Positions 1-6,155 of a DNA stretch of 11,092 bases are shown piece after piece. The stretch is from Burkholderiales bacterium (GTDB lineage: Bacteria; Pseudomonadota; Gammaproteobacteria; Burkholderiales; CAIKXV01). How positions within the stretch are numbered: the stretch's first letter is position 1; each line of letters begins with the position of its first letter. A model generated the notes under the pieces. The model did not search any database, had not been told where the DNA came from, and was given only the letters and a program-made list of their open reading frames with translations. Both the position numbers and the translations under genes were made by a program. The DNA lies in contig JACMMK010000283.1 of NCBI GenBank assembly GCA_014379045.1, forward strand, positions 1 to 11,092, given 5' to 3'.

Positions 1-673
1 CCGCGTCGACCGCGGCGTCGGCGCGGGGCGCGGACGCGAACTCGGCGAGCACGGTGTGACCGGCATAGACGACATCGCCGAGGCTCGCGCGTGGCTGCGC
101 ATCGAGCGGCAGATAGACATCGACCCGCGAACCGAAACGGATGAAGCCGAAGCGCTGCCCCCGCTGCACCCGATCGCCGGGTTTCGCGTAACAGAGGATG
201 CGCCGCGCGATCAGCCCTGCGATCTGCACGCAGGTCACGCTTCTGCCATCGGCGGTCTCGATCAGCACCGCATTGCGTTCGTTCTCGAGCGATGCCTTGT
301 CGATAGCGGCATTGAAGAACTGCCCGGCGAAGTAGCGCACCTCGCGCACCTCGCCGTCCACGGGACTGCGGTTCGAGTGCACATTGAACACGTTCATGAA
401 TACCGAGAGCTTCAGCGCGTCACGGTCGCGGTAGGGATCGCGTGCCCGCTCCACCGCGACGATGCGCCCGTCGGCGGGCGAGAGCACCGCACCCGTTCCC
501 GCATCGAAGCTGCGCGCCGGATCGCGGAAGAACTGCACCACGAACGCCGCGACGATCCACAGCGGGATCGACCACCACACCCCGGCGAACAGCGTGACAG
601 CGGCTGCCGCACCGAACGCCAGTGCGATGTAGAGCCATCCCTCGCGCGCGAGGATCGGGTGGGGGTAGTTCAA
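1..673 (-). CDS. psd: Phosphatidylserine decarboxylase proenzyme (partial, 3' end beyond window)
   Basis: Decarboxylates phosphatidylserine to phosphatidylethanolamine at the inner membrane, using a pyruvoyl group made by self-cleavage. The 224 visible residues begin MNYPHPILAREGW, have a hydrophobic N-terminal hairpin (about 14-47), then FFRDPAR, the LSPADGRIV stretch (about 64-72), the MNVFNVHSNRSPVDG block (93-107), and RFGSRVDVYLP (179-189). Cleavage in this family falls between Gly and Ser of that motif, here Gly181/Ser182. This is the short (about 210-220 residue) bacterial form, so nearly the whole protein is present. The start is TTG at 673-671: an in-frame TAG lies only two codons upstream (682-680) and no ATG or GTG lies between. 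It follows ilvC after 19 bp, so it is probably the fourth gene of the ilv transcript. No clear Shine-Dalgarno is visible, which suggests translation depends on ilvC. Family call is firm. Confidence 0.95.
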   Translation of the reverse strand, partial: MNYPHPILAREGWLYIALAFGAAAAVTLFAGVWWSIPLWIVAAFVVQFFRDPARSFDAGTGAVLSPADGRIVAVERARDPYRDRDALKLSVFMNVFNVHSNRSPVDGEVREVRYFAGQFFNAAIDKASLENERNAVLIETADGRSVTCVQIAGLIARRILCYAKPGDRVQRGQRFGFIRFGSRVDVYLPLDAQPRASLGDVVYAGHTVLAEFASAPRADAAVDA

Positions 674-692
674 CGCAGTCTAAGTTGGGGCA

Positions 693-1709
693 TCAGTTGC
701 GTGAGCGGTCGACCAGCTTGTTCTGCTTGATCCACGGCATCATTTCGCGCAACTTGCCGCCGACCTTCTCGATCGAATGTTCCTGCCCGATCCTGCGCAT
801 CGCCTTCAGCGTCGGCGCATCGGCACGGTTCTCGAGAATGAACTCCTTGGCGAACTGCCCGGTCTGGATCTCGTGCAGGATCTTCTTCATCTCGAGCTTG
901 GTCTGCTCGGTGATGATCCGCGGGCCGCGGGTGAAGTCGCCGTACTCGGCGGTGTTCGAAATCGAGTAGCGCATGTTGGCGATGCCGCCCTCGTACATCA
1001 GATCGACGATCAGCTTCAATTCGTGCAGGCACTCGAAATACGCCATCTCCGGCGCATAGCCTGCCTCGACCAGCGTTTCGTAGCCCGCCTGCACCAGGGC
1101 CGTGCAACCGCCGCAGAGCACCGTCTGCTCACCGAACAGGTCGGTCTCGGTCTCTTCGCGGAACGAGGTCTCGATCACCCCCGCCCGCGCCGAACCGATC
1201 GCCGCCGCATACGACAGCGCGACATCGCGCGCCTTCCCGCTCGAATCCTGGGCGATCGCGATCAGCGACGGAACTCCGCCCCCCTGGGTGTAGGTCGAGC
1301 GCACCAGATGACCCGGCCCTTTCGGCGCGATCATGATCACGTCGATCCCGTCCTTCGGCACGATCTGCTGGAAGTGGACGTTGAAGCCGTGAGCGAAGGC
1401 GAGCGCGGCCCCCTTCTTGATGTTCGGTTCGATCGATTCACGATAGACCTGCGCATGGTGCTCGTCGGGCAGCAGGATCATCACCAGATCCGCACCCTTG
1501 ACCGCCTCGTCGACCTCTTTCACCGCGAGACCGGCGTTCTTCGCCTTGTCCCAGGACGATCCTCCCTTGCGCAGCCCGACCGTGACCTTGACGCCGGAAT
1601 CCTGCAGGTTGTTCGCATGGGCATGCCCTTGCGAACCGTAACCGATGATGGTGACCTTGCGCCCCTTGATCAGCGAAAGGTCGGCGTCCTTGTCGTAATA
1701 GATGTTCAT
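693..1709 (-). CDS. ilvC: Ketol-acid reductoisomerase (NADP+), class I
   Basis: Second common step of branched-chain amino acid synthesis: isomerises and reduces 2-acetolactate (or 2-aceto-2-hydroxybutyrate) with NADPH and Mg2+. The protein is 338 residues, the usual class I length. Visible: Rossmann GYGSQG (23-28), the phosphate-binding loop LRKGGSSW (46-53), His107 in AFAHGFNVHF, the metal ligands Asp190 and Glu194 in ETDLFGEQ, Glu226 and Glu230 in the C-terminal knotted domain, and Ser251 in RYSISNTAEYG. All expected catalytic residues are present. The start chosen is the ATG at 1709, giving the typical MNIYYDKDADLSLIKG opening. A GGAG lies a few bases upstream. A longer reading starting at 1760 adds 17 unconserved residues and would overlap ilvH, so it is rejected. 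It sits 47 bp after ilvH and 19 bp before psd. Confidence 0.98.
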   Translation of the reverse strand: MNIYYDKDADLSLIKGRKVTIIGYGSQGHAHANNLQDSGVKVTVGLRKGGSSWDKAKNAGLAVKEVDEAVKGADLVMILLPDEHHAQVYRESIEPNIKKGAALAFAHGFNVHFQQIVPKDGIDVIMIAPKGPGHLVRSTYTQGGGVPSLIAIAQDSSGKARDVALSYAAAIGSARAGVIETSFREETETDLFGEQTVLCGGCTALVQAGYETLVEAGYAPEMAYFECLHELKLIVDLMYEGGIANMRYSISNTAEYGDFTRGPRIITEQTKLEMKKILHEIQTGQFAKEFILENRADAPTLKAMRRIGQEHSIEKVGGKLREMMPWIKQNKLVDRSRN

Positions 1710-1756
1710 GCCTTGCTCCGGAATGCGTTGGTTGAAACCGCGATGTCGATCGACGT

Positions 1757-2248
1757 TCAAACTTTCAGAACCCGCTCGCCCCGGCCGATGCCGGAAGCGC
1801 CTGTGCGCACCGTCTCGAGAATCAGCCCCGGCTCGACGGCGAGGAGAAACGCGTCGAGCTTCGAGCCCTCGCCGGTCAATTCGATCGTGTAGGACTTGTC
1901 GGTGACGTCGATGATGCGGCCGCGGAAGATCTCGGCCATCCGCTTCATCTCTTCACGGTCCTTGCCTGCCGCACGCACCTTCACCAGCATCAGCTCGCGC
2001 TCGATGTGCGCGCCATCGGACAGGTCGACCACCTTCACCACTTCGATCAGCTTGTTCAGCTGCTTGGTGATCTGCTCGACGACTTCGTCCGAGCCGGTGG
2101 TCACGATGGTCATCCGCGACAGCGTGGCGTCCTCGGTCGGCGCGACGGTCAGCGACTCGATGTTGTAGCCGCGTGCCGAGAACAGCCCCGACACGCGCGA
2201 CAGCGCGCCGGGCTCGTTTTCGAGCAGGATGGATATGATATGGCGCAT
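1757..2248 (-). CDS. ilvH: Acetolactate synthase small (regulatory) subunit
   Basis: Regulatory subunit that activates the large subunit and confers valine feedback inhibition. It has 163 residues, the usual IlvH length. The N-terminal ACT domain (about 3-76) reads MRHIISILLENEPGALSRVSGLFS; the C-terminal domain (about 80-160) contains ERELMLVKV and a GRIIDVTDKSYTIELTG segment. Asn11, Gly14 and Asn29 match the valine-site positions known from E. coli IlvH, so valine control is probably kept (inference). It lies 94 bp after ilvB and 47 bp before ilvC in the same direction. No good Shine-Dalgarno precedes the ATG. Instead the start codon abuts imperfect 7-bp repeats (see 2244-2271). The ATG is the right start because the opening matches the family exactly. 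Confidence 0.97.
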   Translation of the reverse strand: MRHIISILLENEPGALSRVSGLFSARGYNIESLTVAPTEDATLSRMTIVTTGSDEVVEQITKQLNKLIEVVKVVDLSDGAHIERELMLVKVRAAGKDREEMKRMAEIFRGRIIDVTDKSYTIELTGEGSKLDAFLLAVEPGLILETVRTGASGIGRGERVLKV

Positions 2249-2271
2249 CAGCGATCAGAGGTCAGGGATCA
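2244..2271 (-). repeat. Imperfect 7-bp tandem repeat overlapping the ilvH start
   Basis: Four head-to-tail heptads, each ending in TCA on the plus strand: cgcatca, gcgatca, gaggtca, gggatca. On the coding strand these read TGATCCC, TGACCTC, TGATCGC, TGATGCG, the last containing the ilvH ATG. The repeat occupies the place where a ribosome-binding site would be expected, and no purine-rich site is seen. It may be a degenerate microsatellite; a function is not shown. Confidence 0.5.
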
Positions 2272-2342
2272 GGCACGGCACGACGCGCGTCTCTCGCAGG
2301 GTCGAACGACCCCCGCATTCGCGCAGCGATCGATGACCGGCG

Positions 2343-4064
2343 TCAGACCAGAATCATCTCCGACAGCCCCTTGCCGCCGGGCACCATCGGAAACACGTTT
2401 TCGGTCTGGTCGGTGATGAAGTCCATGAACACGAGCCGGTCCTTCATCGCGAACGCCTCGCGCAGCGCGCCTTCGACATCGGCGGGCTTGTCGATGCGCA
2501 TGCCGACGTGGCCGAACGCTTCGGCGAGCTTCACGAAGTCGGGCAATGCGTCCATGTACGACTCGGCGTGCCGGTTGCCGTGGAAGAACTCCTGCCACTG
2601 CCGCACCATGCCCATGTAACGATTGTTGAGCGTGACCACCTTGAGCGGCAGCCGGTACTGCTTGCAGGTCGACAATTCCTGGATGCACATCAGAATGCTC
2701 GCCTCGCCCGTGATGCACGCGACCTGCGCCCCGGGGTGCGCGAGCTGAACGCCCATCGCCGAGGGCAGCCCGAAGCCCATCGTGCCGAGCCCGCCTGAAT
2801 TGATCCAGCGGCGCGGCTGATCGAACTTGTAGAACTGCGCCGCCCACATCTGATGCTGGCCGACGTCGGAGGTGACGAAGGCATTGCCCTCGGTCACCTT
2901 GTACAGCGCCTCGACCACCGACTGCGGCTTGATGATCGCACTGGTGCGGTCGTACTTGAGGCAGTCGCGCCCACGCCACTCGTCGATCTGCTTCCACCAG
3001 GCGGCGAGCGCCGCCGCATCCGGGCGTTCCTGGGACGCGGTCAGCTGACTCAGCATGTCGGCGAGCACGTCCTTCACGTTGCCGACGATGGGGACGTCGA
3101 CCTTGACGCGCTTCGAGATCGACGACGGGTCGATATCGATGTGGACGATCCTGCGCTCTTCCTGATGGAAATGTTTCGGGTTGCCGATGACCCGATCGTC
3201 GAAGCGCGCGCCCACCGCGAGCAGCACGTCGCAGTGCTGCATCGCCATGTTCGCCTCGTACGTGCCGTGCATGCCGAGCATGCCGACGAACTGCGGGTCG
3301 GTCGCCGGATAACCGCCGAGCCCCATCAGGGTATTCGTGCACGGAAACCCTAGCGCATGCACCAGCCTGGCCAGCTCGCCCGACGCCTCGCCCAGGATCA
3401 CGCCGCCGCCGGTGTAGATCATGGGGCGCTTCGCTTCCATCAGCAGCTGCATCGCCTTCCTGATCTGTCCCGAATGCCCGCGCGTGACCGGGCTGTATGA
3501 ACGCATCGGTACGTTCTGCGGATAGCTGAACACCGCCTTCTGGTTGGTGATGTCCTTCGGGATATCGACCAGCACCGGGCCGGGACGCCCGGTGGTGGCG
3601 ATCTGGAACGCCTTCCTGATCGTCGAGGCGATCTCGCGCACGTCCTTCACCAGGAAGTTGTGCTTGACGATGGGCCGCGTGATGCAGACGGTGTCGCATT
3701 CCAGGAAGGCGTCCAGCCCTATCGCGGGGGTGGGTACCTGCCCGGTGATGATGACCATCGGGATCGAGTCCATGTAGGCGGTCGCGATGCCGGTCACGGC
3801 ATTCGTGACACCCGGACCCGAAGTCACCAGCGCGACGCCGGGTTTGGTGCACGAGCGGGCGTAGCCGTCGGCGCCGTGTACCGCCGCCTGTTCGTGCCGG
3901 ACCAGAATGTGCTTGACCTTGTCCTGCTTCGACAGCTCATCGTAAATGTAGAGGACGGCGCCGCCCGGATACCCGAACACATACTCCACCTGCTCTTCCT
4001 GCAGACACCGGATGACGATTTCCGCCCCGGTTATCTCCATCACGTTCGCCGCGATCCTGTCCAT
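2343..4064 (-). CDS. ilvB: Acetolactate synthase large (catalytic) subunit, biosynthetic
   Basis: Thiamine-diphosphate enzyme joining two pyruvates to acetolactate (or pyruvate and 2-oxobutyrate to acetohydroxybutyrate), the committed step to valine, leucine and isoleucine. It has 573 residues in the usual three-domain order: ThDP-binding Pyr domain with FGYPGGAVLYIYDEL (about 30-44) and catalytic Glu58 in VRHEQAAVHGADGYAR; the central FAD-binding domain (about 190-340); and the PP domain with GGLGTMGFGLPSAMG, then GEASI (453-457) and NN (480-481). The classical metal motif GDG-X24-NN is here GEA-X24-NN. The C-terminus FPMVPGGKGLSEMILV is typical. The ATG at 4064 is chosen: GAAGGG lies 8 bases upstream (plus-strand 4073-4078), and the 122 codons open further upstream look nothing like the family. 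The name ilvI would also be acceptable. First gene of the ilv cluster. Confidence 0.97.
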   Translation of the reverse strand: MDRIAANVMEITGAEIVIRCLQEEQVEYVFGYPGGAVLYIYDELSKQDKVKHILVRHEQAAVHGADGYARSCTKPGVALVTSGPGVTNAVTGIATAYMDSIPMVIITGQVPTPAIGLDAFLECDTVCITRPIVKHNFLVKDVREIASTIRKAFQIATTGRPGPVLVDIPKDITNQKAVFSYPQNVPMRSYSPVTRGHSGQIRKAMQLLMEAKRPMIYTGGGVILGEASGELARLVHALGFPCTNTLMGLGGYPATDPQFVGMLGMHGTYEANMAMQHCDVLLAVGARFDDRVIGNPKHFHQEERRIVHIDIDPSSISKRVKVDVPIVGNVKDVLADMLSQLTASQERPDAAALAAWWKQIDEWRGRDCLKYDRTSAIIKPQSVVEALYKVTEGNAFVTSDVGQHQMWAAQFYKFDQPRRWINSGGLGTMGFGLPSAMGVQLAHPGAQVACITGEASILMCIQELSTCKQYRLPLKVVTLNNRYMGMVRQWQEFFHGNRHAESYMDALPDFVKLAEAFGHVGMRIDKPADVEGALREAFAMKDRLVFMDFITDQTENVFPMVPGGKGLSEMILV

Positions 4065-4072
4065 GGCCCACA

Positions 4073-4078
4073 CCCTTC
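4073..4078 (-). promoter_or_regulatory. Ribosome-binding site of ilvB
   Basis: GAAGGG on the minus strand, 8 bases before the ATG at 4064. It decides the ilvB start against the long upstream open frame and against the in-frame GTG three codons earlier. Confidence 0.75.
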
Positions 4079-4093
4079 GTACTTTGGTAGTCG

Positions 4094-4111
4094 GTACCGT
4101 CGATTCGGTAC
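4094..4111. repeat. Perfect inverted repeat just upstream of the ilvB ribosome-binding site
   Basis: GTACCG (4094-4099) and CGGTAC (4106-4111) are exact reverse complements around a 6-base loop, about 16 bases before the GAAGGG Shine-Dalgarno of ilvB. It could shape translation initiation or be an operator half-site pair; neither is shown. Confidence 0.45.
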
Positions 4112-4326
4112 GCGTGCTGCCGAGCGTCCTGCTTCGGACTCGGCATCGCCCAAGATTGCGCCGCATGCACATCCGACTCAAGGCAGAGTTGCGCGAGCTT
4201 GCGCCCCACGCAGGCGCCGTAGTCGTCCGCTCGAGCACCGCGTACCGCACCGTCATATCGTGGCATTCACGGCGAGCCGCGCCTGCGCACGCGCTGCCGA
4301 TCGTGCACGCCCGTTCTCGATTGGGC

Positions 4327-4345
4327 GCCCCGAACCTGTTGGGGC
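4327..4345. repeat. GC-rich inverted repeat in the ilvB leader
   Basis: gcccc (4327-4331) pairs with ggggc (4341-4345), and the inner aac/gtt can extend the stem with one bulged base. The loop would be very small if the inner pairs form. No T-tract follows in either direction, so intrinsic termination is unlikely. It is one of three hairpin-forming elements in the leader. Confidence 0.4.
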
Positions 4346-4390
4346 TTCTCAACTGCCTTGAAATCAGGTGCTGTCCGCTGTCCGCACCCC

Positions 4391-4411
4391 TTCTTCGCTG
4401 GCAACGAAGAA
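4391..4411. repeat. Perfect inverted repeat at the predicted 5' end of the ilv leader
   Basis: ttcttcg (4391-4397) and cgaagaa (4405-4411) are exact reverse complements around a 7-base loop. It begins at the predicted start of the minus-strand transcript, so it could be a 5'-terminal RNA hairpin or a protein-binding operator next to the start point. There is no T-run on either side, so it is not a standard terminator. Confidence 0.55.
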
Positions 4412-4417
4412 CCCGTG

Positions 4418-4446
4418 AGGCTACCGGCAAGGGCTCGAAGGGTCAA
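4418..4446 (-). promoter_or_regulatory. Candidate sigma-70 promoter for ilvBHC-psd
   Basis: On the minus strand TTGACC (4446-4441) is followed after 17 bases by TAGCCT (4423-4418). The -35 matches consensus in 5 of 6 positions and the spacing is ideal; the -10 is weak (3 of 6). Transcription would start near 4411, giving a leader of about 347 nt. This is a pattern match only. Confidence 0.4.
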
Positions 4447-4578
4447 GCAACCGCGTGGCTATCGGGCTGTAAAGGGCGGCAGGCGTGCGCTTTGTTACCA
4501 TTGCGCGGCCCCTGGATCGCGACCTGCGCGTCCAGCGAGCGGAGTATTTCCCGTCACATCGCGCGACCGAGGCGAATC

Positions 4579-5148
4579 CTGTCTTCAGAAGGTGAACTGG
4601 CGAAGTTCCTGAGCGAGATCGAGCGCCGCGCGTTCAAGCAGGCCGCTTACGCGGTGCGCGACACCGAGGCGGCGCTGGACATCGTCCAGGATTCGATGAT
4701 GAAGCTCGCGGAGAAGTACGCTGGGCGTCCGGTGGAAGAGTTGCCGATGCTGTTTCAGCGGATTCTTCAGAACACGATCCGCGATTGGTACCGGCGCACG
4801 AAAGTACGTAACACCTGGACGACATTGTTCTCTTCCTTGTCGCCGAATCAGGACGACGAGGACACGGATCCGCTGGAGACGTTGCAGGCCGCGGCCGATC
4901 CGACCGGCGAGGGAATGAATCCTGCCGATCACCTGCAGCGAATTCAAACACTTGAAACGATTGAAGAAGCGCTGACCAAACTGCCTGCGCGTCAACGTGA
5001 AGCATTCCTGCTACGTTACTGGGAGGAACTGGATGTGGCCGAGACGGCAGTCGCGATGGGCTGCTCGGAAGGCAGCGTCAAGACACACTGCTCGCGCGCC
5101 ACGCATGCGTTGGCGGGTTGGTTGAAAGCAAAAGGAATATCCCTGTGA
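4579..5148 (+). CDS. RNA polymerase sigma factor, sigma-70/ECF-like (start uncertain)
   Basis: Directs RNA polymerase to an unknown promoter set. Region 2 covers about residues 17-80 (RRAFKQAAYAVRD, ALDIVQDSMMKLAEKY, LFQRILQNTIRDWYRR). An acidic linker rich in Asp/Glu follows (about 85-118), then region 4 (about 122-182) with LPARQREAFLLRYWEELDVAETAVAMGCSEGSVKTH containing the helix-turn-helix. It is about 189 residues, normal for a two-domain sigma factor. The start is a problem: no in-frame ATG or GTG precedes the conserved part within the spacer near it. CTG at 4579 is chosen because GAGG (4569-4572) lies 6 bases upstream and the product opens SSEGELAKFL. ATC 4576, ATT 4546 and TTG 4501 are alternatives. 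The stop overlaps the next gene's start (GTGA), so it is coupled to DUF3619. Family firm, exact start not. Confidence 0.88.
   Translation: MSSEGELAKFLSEIERRAFKQAAYAVRDTEAALDIVQDSMMKLAEKYAGRPVEELPMLFQRILQNTIRDWYRRTKVRNTWTTLFSSLSPNQDDEDTDPLETLQAAADPTGEGMNPADHLQRIQTLETIEEALTKLPARQREAFLLRYWEELDVAETAVAMGCSEGSVKTHCSRATHALAGWLKAKGISL
5131..5147 (+). promoter_or_regulatory. Ribosome-binding site and GTG start of the DUF3619 gene
   Basis: AAAGGAA (5131-5137) sits 8 bases before GTG (5145-5147), which overlaps the sigma-factor stop TGA (5146-5148). This favours GTG over the in-frame ATG at 5118, which lies deep in the sigma coding sequence. Confidence 0.75.
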
Positions 5149-5549
5149 ACGACGACGAATTCGGCAAACGGGTGGCGACGCTGCTGAACGAGGGGATCGA
5201 GCACGTCGACGAGCAGGTGGCTTCGCGCCTTCAACTGGCGCGCAAGGCTGCGCTCGCGCGCGTCGATTCCCAGCCGCGCCTTGCACCGGCCAGAGTTCCG
5301 GCGGGGGCAGCGGGCGGCATCGCCGAAGGATTGCGGGGCTTGTTCGCCGGGCCGCGCCTTTGGCTTGCGCTGAGTGCGATCGTGGTCGCGCTGACGGGCG
5401 TCACCTGGTCGGAATGGTCGTCGTACCAGGAAGCCGAAAGCGCAGCCGACCTCGACCTGGCGATCCTCGCCGACGACCTGCCGGTGACGGCTTACATCGA
5501 CAACGGGTTCGACACATGGCTGAAGCGTCCGGTCGAGCTGCAGCAGTAG
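5145..5549 (+). CDS. DUF3619 family protein, single-pass membrane protein
   Basis: A 134-residue protein of unknown function. It opens MNDDEFGKRVATLLNEGIEHVDEQVASRLQ, a predicted helical, Arg/Lys-containing cytoplasmic part (1-70). One membrane segment follows (about 72-88, LWLALSAIVVALTGVTW), then an acidic tail (about 89-134) with LDLAILADDLPVTAYIDNGF, which I recognise as the conserved end of DUF3619. Positive charge before and negative charge after the segment predict N-in, C-out. Its stop-start overlap (GTGA) with the sigma gene and its topology are what one expects of an anti-sigma factor, but it has no HxxxCxxC zinc motif and no recognised anti-sigma domain, so that role is inference only. 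It overlaps the following gene by 34 bp. Confidence 0.85.
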   Translation: MNDDEFGKRVATLLNEGIEHVDEQVASRLQLARKAALARVDSQPRLAPARVPAGAAGGIAEGLRGLFAGPRLWLALSAIVVALTGVTWSEWSSYQEAESAADLDLAILADDLPVTAYIDNGFDTWLKRPVELQQ

Positions 5550-6103
5550 CGCGCGCGCGGCGCCGCCCGGCCCGCTCGCTGCGCGCGCACCCCGTGATCG
5601 CGGGCGCGCTGCTGCTGTGCGCGCTCGTCGGAGCGGCGGGGCATGACGCGTGGGCTCAGAGTTCGCCTCCGCCCGCGCCGGCCCGTCAATCGAGCTGGGC
5701 GCAACTTCCCCCCGAGCAGAAACAGTTCCTGGCACCGCTCGCCGATCAGTGGGATTCGCTGTCGAGTCAGACCCGGCGCAAGCTGGTCGGGATCGCCCAG
5801 CGGCAGCAGACCATGTCGCCGGAGCAGAAAGAGCGCGTCCAGTCTAGGCTGACGCAGTGGGCATCGCTGTCCGCCGAAGAGCGCGAACTCGCGCGCAAGA
5901 ACTACCAGCAACTGAAGACGCTGCCGCCCGATCAGCGGCAAAGCCTGGCGCGACGTTGGCACGAGGCACAGCAGGCGGGGGTGCCGGCCGAGGCCGTGCC
6001 CAACAGCAGTTTCGGGGCGCCCGGCGGCACGCCGTCGTCTGCAGTCGGCGGCCCGGGCGAAGGCGCATCCGGTACGGGAGTCGAGCCCGCTGCGCTTCGG
6101 TAG
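5516..6103 (+). CDS. DUF3106 family protein, predicted periplasmic
   Basis: A 195-residue protein of unknown function. The N-terminus has a basic stretch (ARARRRPARSLRAH, 12-25), a hydrophobic core (28-41) and a likely signal peptidase site after HDAWA (about 47), so export is predicted. The mature part (about 60-153) consists of repeated short helices of the pattern W-x2-L-x-PEQ-x-n-L, seen at WAQLPPEQKQ, MSPEQKERVQSRL, WASLSAEERELAR and LPPDQRQSLARRW. A Gly/Ser/Pro-rich tail (about 160-190) ends it. The repeat style recalls periplasmic helical-hairpin stress proteins such as CpxP, but no homology is claimed. The start at ATG 5516 overlaps the DUF3619 gene by 34 bp and gives the best signal peptide; a longer frame from 5360 would bury it behind unrelated sequence. 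No strong Shine-Dalgarno, so coupling is likely. Confidence 0.83.
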   Translation: MAEASGRAAAVARARRRPARSLRAHPVIAGALLLCALVGAAGHDAWAQSSPPPAPARQSSWAQLPPEQKQFLAPLADQWDSLSSQTRRKLVGIAQRQQTMSPEQKERVQSRLTQWASLSAEERELARKNYQQLKTLPPDQRQSLARRWHEAQQAGVPAEAVPNSSFGAPGGTPSSAVGGPGEGASGTGVEPAALR

Positions 6104-6155
6104 TCATTTCATCGACGCTTTCGACGCGCCTGCCGACGCGCCGGCCACGGCAGGC

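Larger units (their letters stand above)
4065..4578. other. Divergent intergenic region between ilvB and the sigma factor gene
   Basis: About 514 bp with no convincing gene. It holds a candidate minus-strand promoter (4418-4446), three inverted repeats (4391-4411, 4327-4345, 4094-4111), a tandem gctgtcc pair (4370-4383) and the ilvB ribosome-binding site. The ilvB frame stays open to 4430 and the sigma-factor frame is open across the whole spacer, but these extensions resemble no protein family and reflect high GC. I see no tRNA and no T-rich terminator. Very short readings on the minus strand contain no run of Leu, Val or Ile codons, so a classical attenuator leader peptide is not supported. 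Confidence 0.7.

Noticed and set aside
777..1892. 371-codon plus-strand open frame opposite ilvC
   Set aside because: Lies antisense to a complete, motif-verified ilvC; composition is Arg/Asp/His-rich without any family motif, typical of shadow frames in high-GC DNA.
4327..4345. Intrinsic terminator or attenuator
   Set aside because: Stem is GC-rich but no T-run follows on either strand; kept only as an inverted repeat.
4365..4388. Short GTG-started leader peptide on the minus strand before ilvB
   Set aside because: Reads VRTADST then stops; no Leu, Ile or repeated Val codons, so no attenuation signature.
4065..4430. N-terminal extension of ilvB by 122 codons
   Set aside because: Unlike any acetolactate synthase; the ATG at 4064 has a good GAAGGG site and family-typical length.
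4012..4578. N-terminal extension of the sigma factor back into ilvB
   Set aside because: Would add about 189 unrelated residues overlapping ilvB antisense; the sigma core begins near 4579.
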